This document shows, in pieces, positions 63,228 to 64,000 of a DNA stretch of 64,000 nt. The translations under genes and the position numbers were made by a program. Origin of the DNA: JBDRCC01 sp043822065 [NCBI: archaeon]. GTDB lineage: Archaea > Undinarchaeota > CAZHTU01. The notes under the pieces were generated by a model, which was not told the DNA's origin, did not search any database, and saw only the letters and a program-made list of their open reading frames with translations. Location: assembly GCA_043822065.1 (NCBI GenBank), contig JBDRCC010000021.1:54691-118690 (forward strand), written 5' to 3'. The first letter of the stretch is position 1. Every line of letters starts with the position of its first letter.

Positions 63228-64000
63228 ATGAAATTTGAAAAGCCGCTTTTAATGATACCTGGACCGGTCGAGGTCTACAAGGAAGTATATGATGTATTGG
63301 GCGAGCCGATAATCGGGCACAGGACCTCTGACTTTGGCGCCCTTTACCGCGAAGTCTCAAAGAAGGCTGGCAAGGTCTTCGAGACGAAGAATGATGTTTA
63401 TCTCCTTACCTCTTCAGGCTCTGGTGCAATCGAAACCGCAGTGGTCAACACAATCAGCCCGGGGGACAAGGTCCTTTCAGTGGTCATCGGCGTCTTCGGC
63501 GACAGGTTTGCCAAAATGGCAAGGACCTACGGCGGCGACGTCACCGAGCTCAAGATTGACTGGGGCAAGGGTGCGACCCCGCAGCAGGTGAGGAAGGCGC
63601 TTGATGTGTCAGGCGCAGACATAATCACAATCACGCACAACGAGACATCGACCGGCTGCACAAACCCAATCGGCGAGATTGCGGAAGAGGTTGCGGACGA
63701 CGCGCTGATGCTCGTCGACGGCGTGTCGTCAGTCGGCGGGATAAAGTACCAGCACGACAAGTGGAACATCGGCGTTTCCCTTACCGGCTCGCAGAAGGCT
63801 CTCTGCGTCCCGCCAGGGCTCGCCCTCATAACATTCTCAAAGCGCGCATGGGAAAAGGTCGAGCAGACCACGACCCCGCGGTACTACTTTGACATACGAA
63901 AATACAAGAAGTACTACGACGAGAAGGGGGAGACCCCGTACACCCCGGCAATCGGCCTAGTGATGGCGATTGACAAGTCCCTTGACATAATTCTGGAGAC
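63228..64000 (+). CDS. Class V aminotransferase (alanine-glyoxylate/serine-pyruvate type), 3' end missing
   Basis: The frame opens at ATG 63228 (MKFEKPLLMIPGPVEVYKEVYDVLGEPIIGHRTSDF) and runs off the right edge after about 257 codons. The start is the conserved (L/M)xPGPxxVxxxVxxAxxxPxxxHRxxxF motif. LTSSGSGAIETAVVN, then ITHNETSTGCTNPI, VDGVSSVGGI and the PLP lysine in TGSQKALCVPPGLALI follow. Substrates in the family include Ser/pyruvate, Ala/glyoxylate and sometimes phosphoserine or purine-catabolism donors. It could supply serine, and it lies 1.2 kb from serS, but no direct link is shown. Confidence 0.88.
   Translation, partial: MKFEKPLLMIPGPVEVYKEVYDVLGEPIIGHRTSDFGALYREVSKKAGKVFETKNDVYLLTSSGSGAIETAVVNTISPGDKVLSVVIGVFGDRFAKMARTYGGDVTELKIDWGKGATPQQVRKALDVSGADIITITHNETSTGCTNPIGEIAEEVADDALMLVDGVSSVGGIKYQHDKWNIGVSLTGSQKALCVPPGLALITFSKRAWEKVEQTTTPRYYFDIRKYKKYYDEKGETPYTPAIGLVMAIDKSLDIILE

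Noticed and set aside
1-64000. CRISPR arrays, insertion sequences, inteins, rRNA genes
   Set aside because: Looked for repeated spacer-like arrays, transposase motifs with terminal repeats, splicing blocks within RadA and other usual hosts, and rRNA signatures; none found.

Overview
The window comes from an archaeal chromosome, probably that of an uncultivated lineage. Archaeal markers include aTrm56, a TtuA/NcsA-type thiolase next to a ubiquitin-like protein, archaeal CoaD, RadA, a multi-OB RPA, a methanogen-type (class 2) seryl-tRNA synthetase, UPF0200, DUF424, PRC-barrel proteins and a 7S-type SRP RNA. Most genes have a TATA-like box centred 24-28 nt before the start codon and no ribosome-binding site, so mostly leaderless transcription is expected. 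The giant secreted proteins with thrombospondin type 3 repeats resemble those of DPANN-like and other uncultured archaea, but the sequence alone does not let me name the phylum. No methanogenesis gene is present.

Layout. 0-5 kb: translation and tRNA-modification genes (aTrm56, ubiquitin-like protein, TtuA-like), a frameshifted AT-rich gene, SRP RNA, a lipoprotein and tRNA-Ser(GCU). 5-14 kb: membrane proteins, an SSS symporter with a 36-residue partner, and an aromatic 2-oxoacid module (PaaK-like ligase divergent from aminotransferase-iorA-iorB and a frameshifted TIM barrel). 14-25.5 kb: SemiSWEET, an AT-rich patch, AlaX, ileS-guaB, trkA-trkH and a lipoprotein. 25.5-32 kb: small conserved archaeal genes, MtnA, membrane proteins and rpa-radA. 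32-40 kb: a cell-surface block (TSP3/PGF-pre-PGF protein, two paralogous membrane coiled-coil proteins and a 1,695-residue modular protein). 40-48 kb: ABC exporter, a small novel gene, VTT and SdpI membrane proteins, PEPCK and an M20 peptidase. 48-53 kb: a second giant surface protein. 53-64 kb: PGI/PMI, PRC-barrel, CoaD, AMMECR1, PyrH, an AroD-like protein, TyrRS, SerRS2 and a class V aminotransferase.

The most notable observation lies between tyrS and serS. A TATA box 28 nt upstream sets up a leaderless 10-codon ORF, Met-Ala-Phe-Gly-Glu followed by five consecutive Ser codons and a stop. It is followed by RNA segments that can form two mutually exclusive hairpins before the Shine-Dalgarno-led seryl-tRNA synthetase gene. 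This looks like a serine leader peptide, i.e. an attenuation-type switch, for SerRS in an archaeon.

Other points of interest are a dispersed hairpin-forming intergenic repeat found at gene 3' ends, a GNAT gene with an in-frame TGA at a probable Trp position, two single-base frameshifts, an AroD homologue lacking the Schiff-base lysine, and a three-hairpin rpa-radA intercistronic region.
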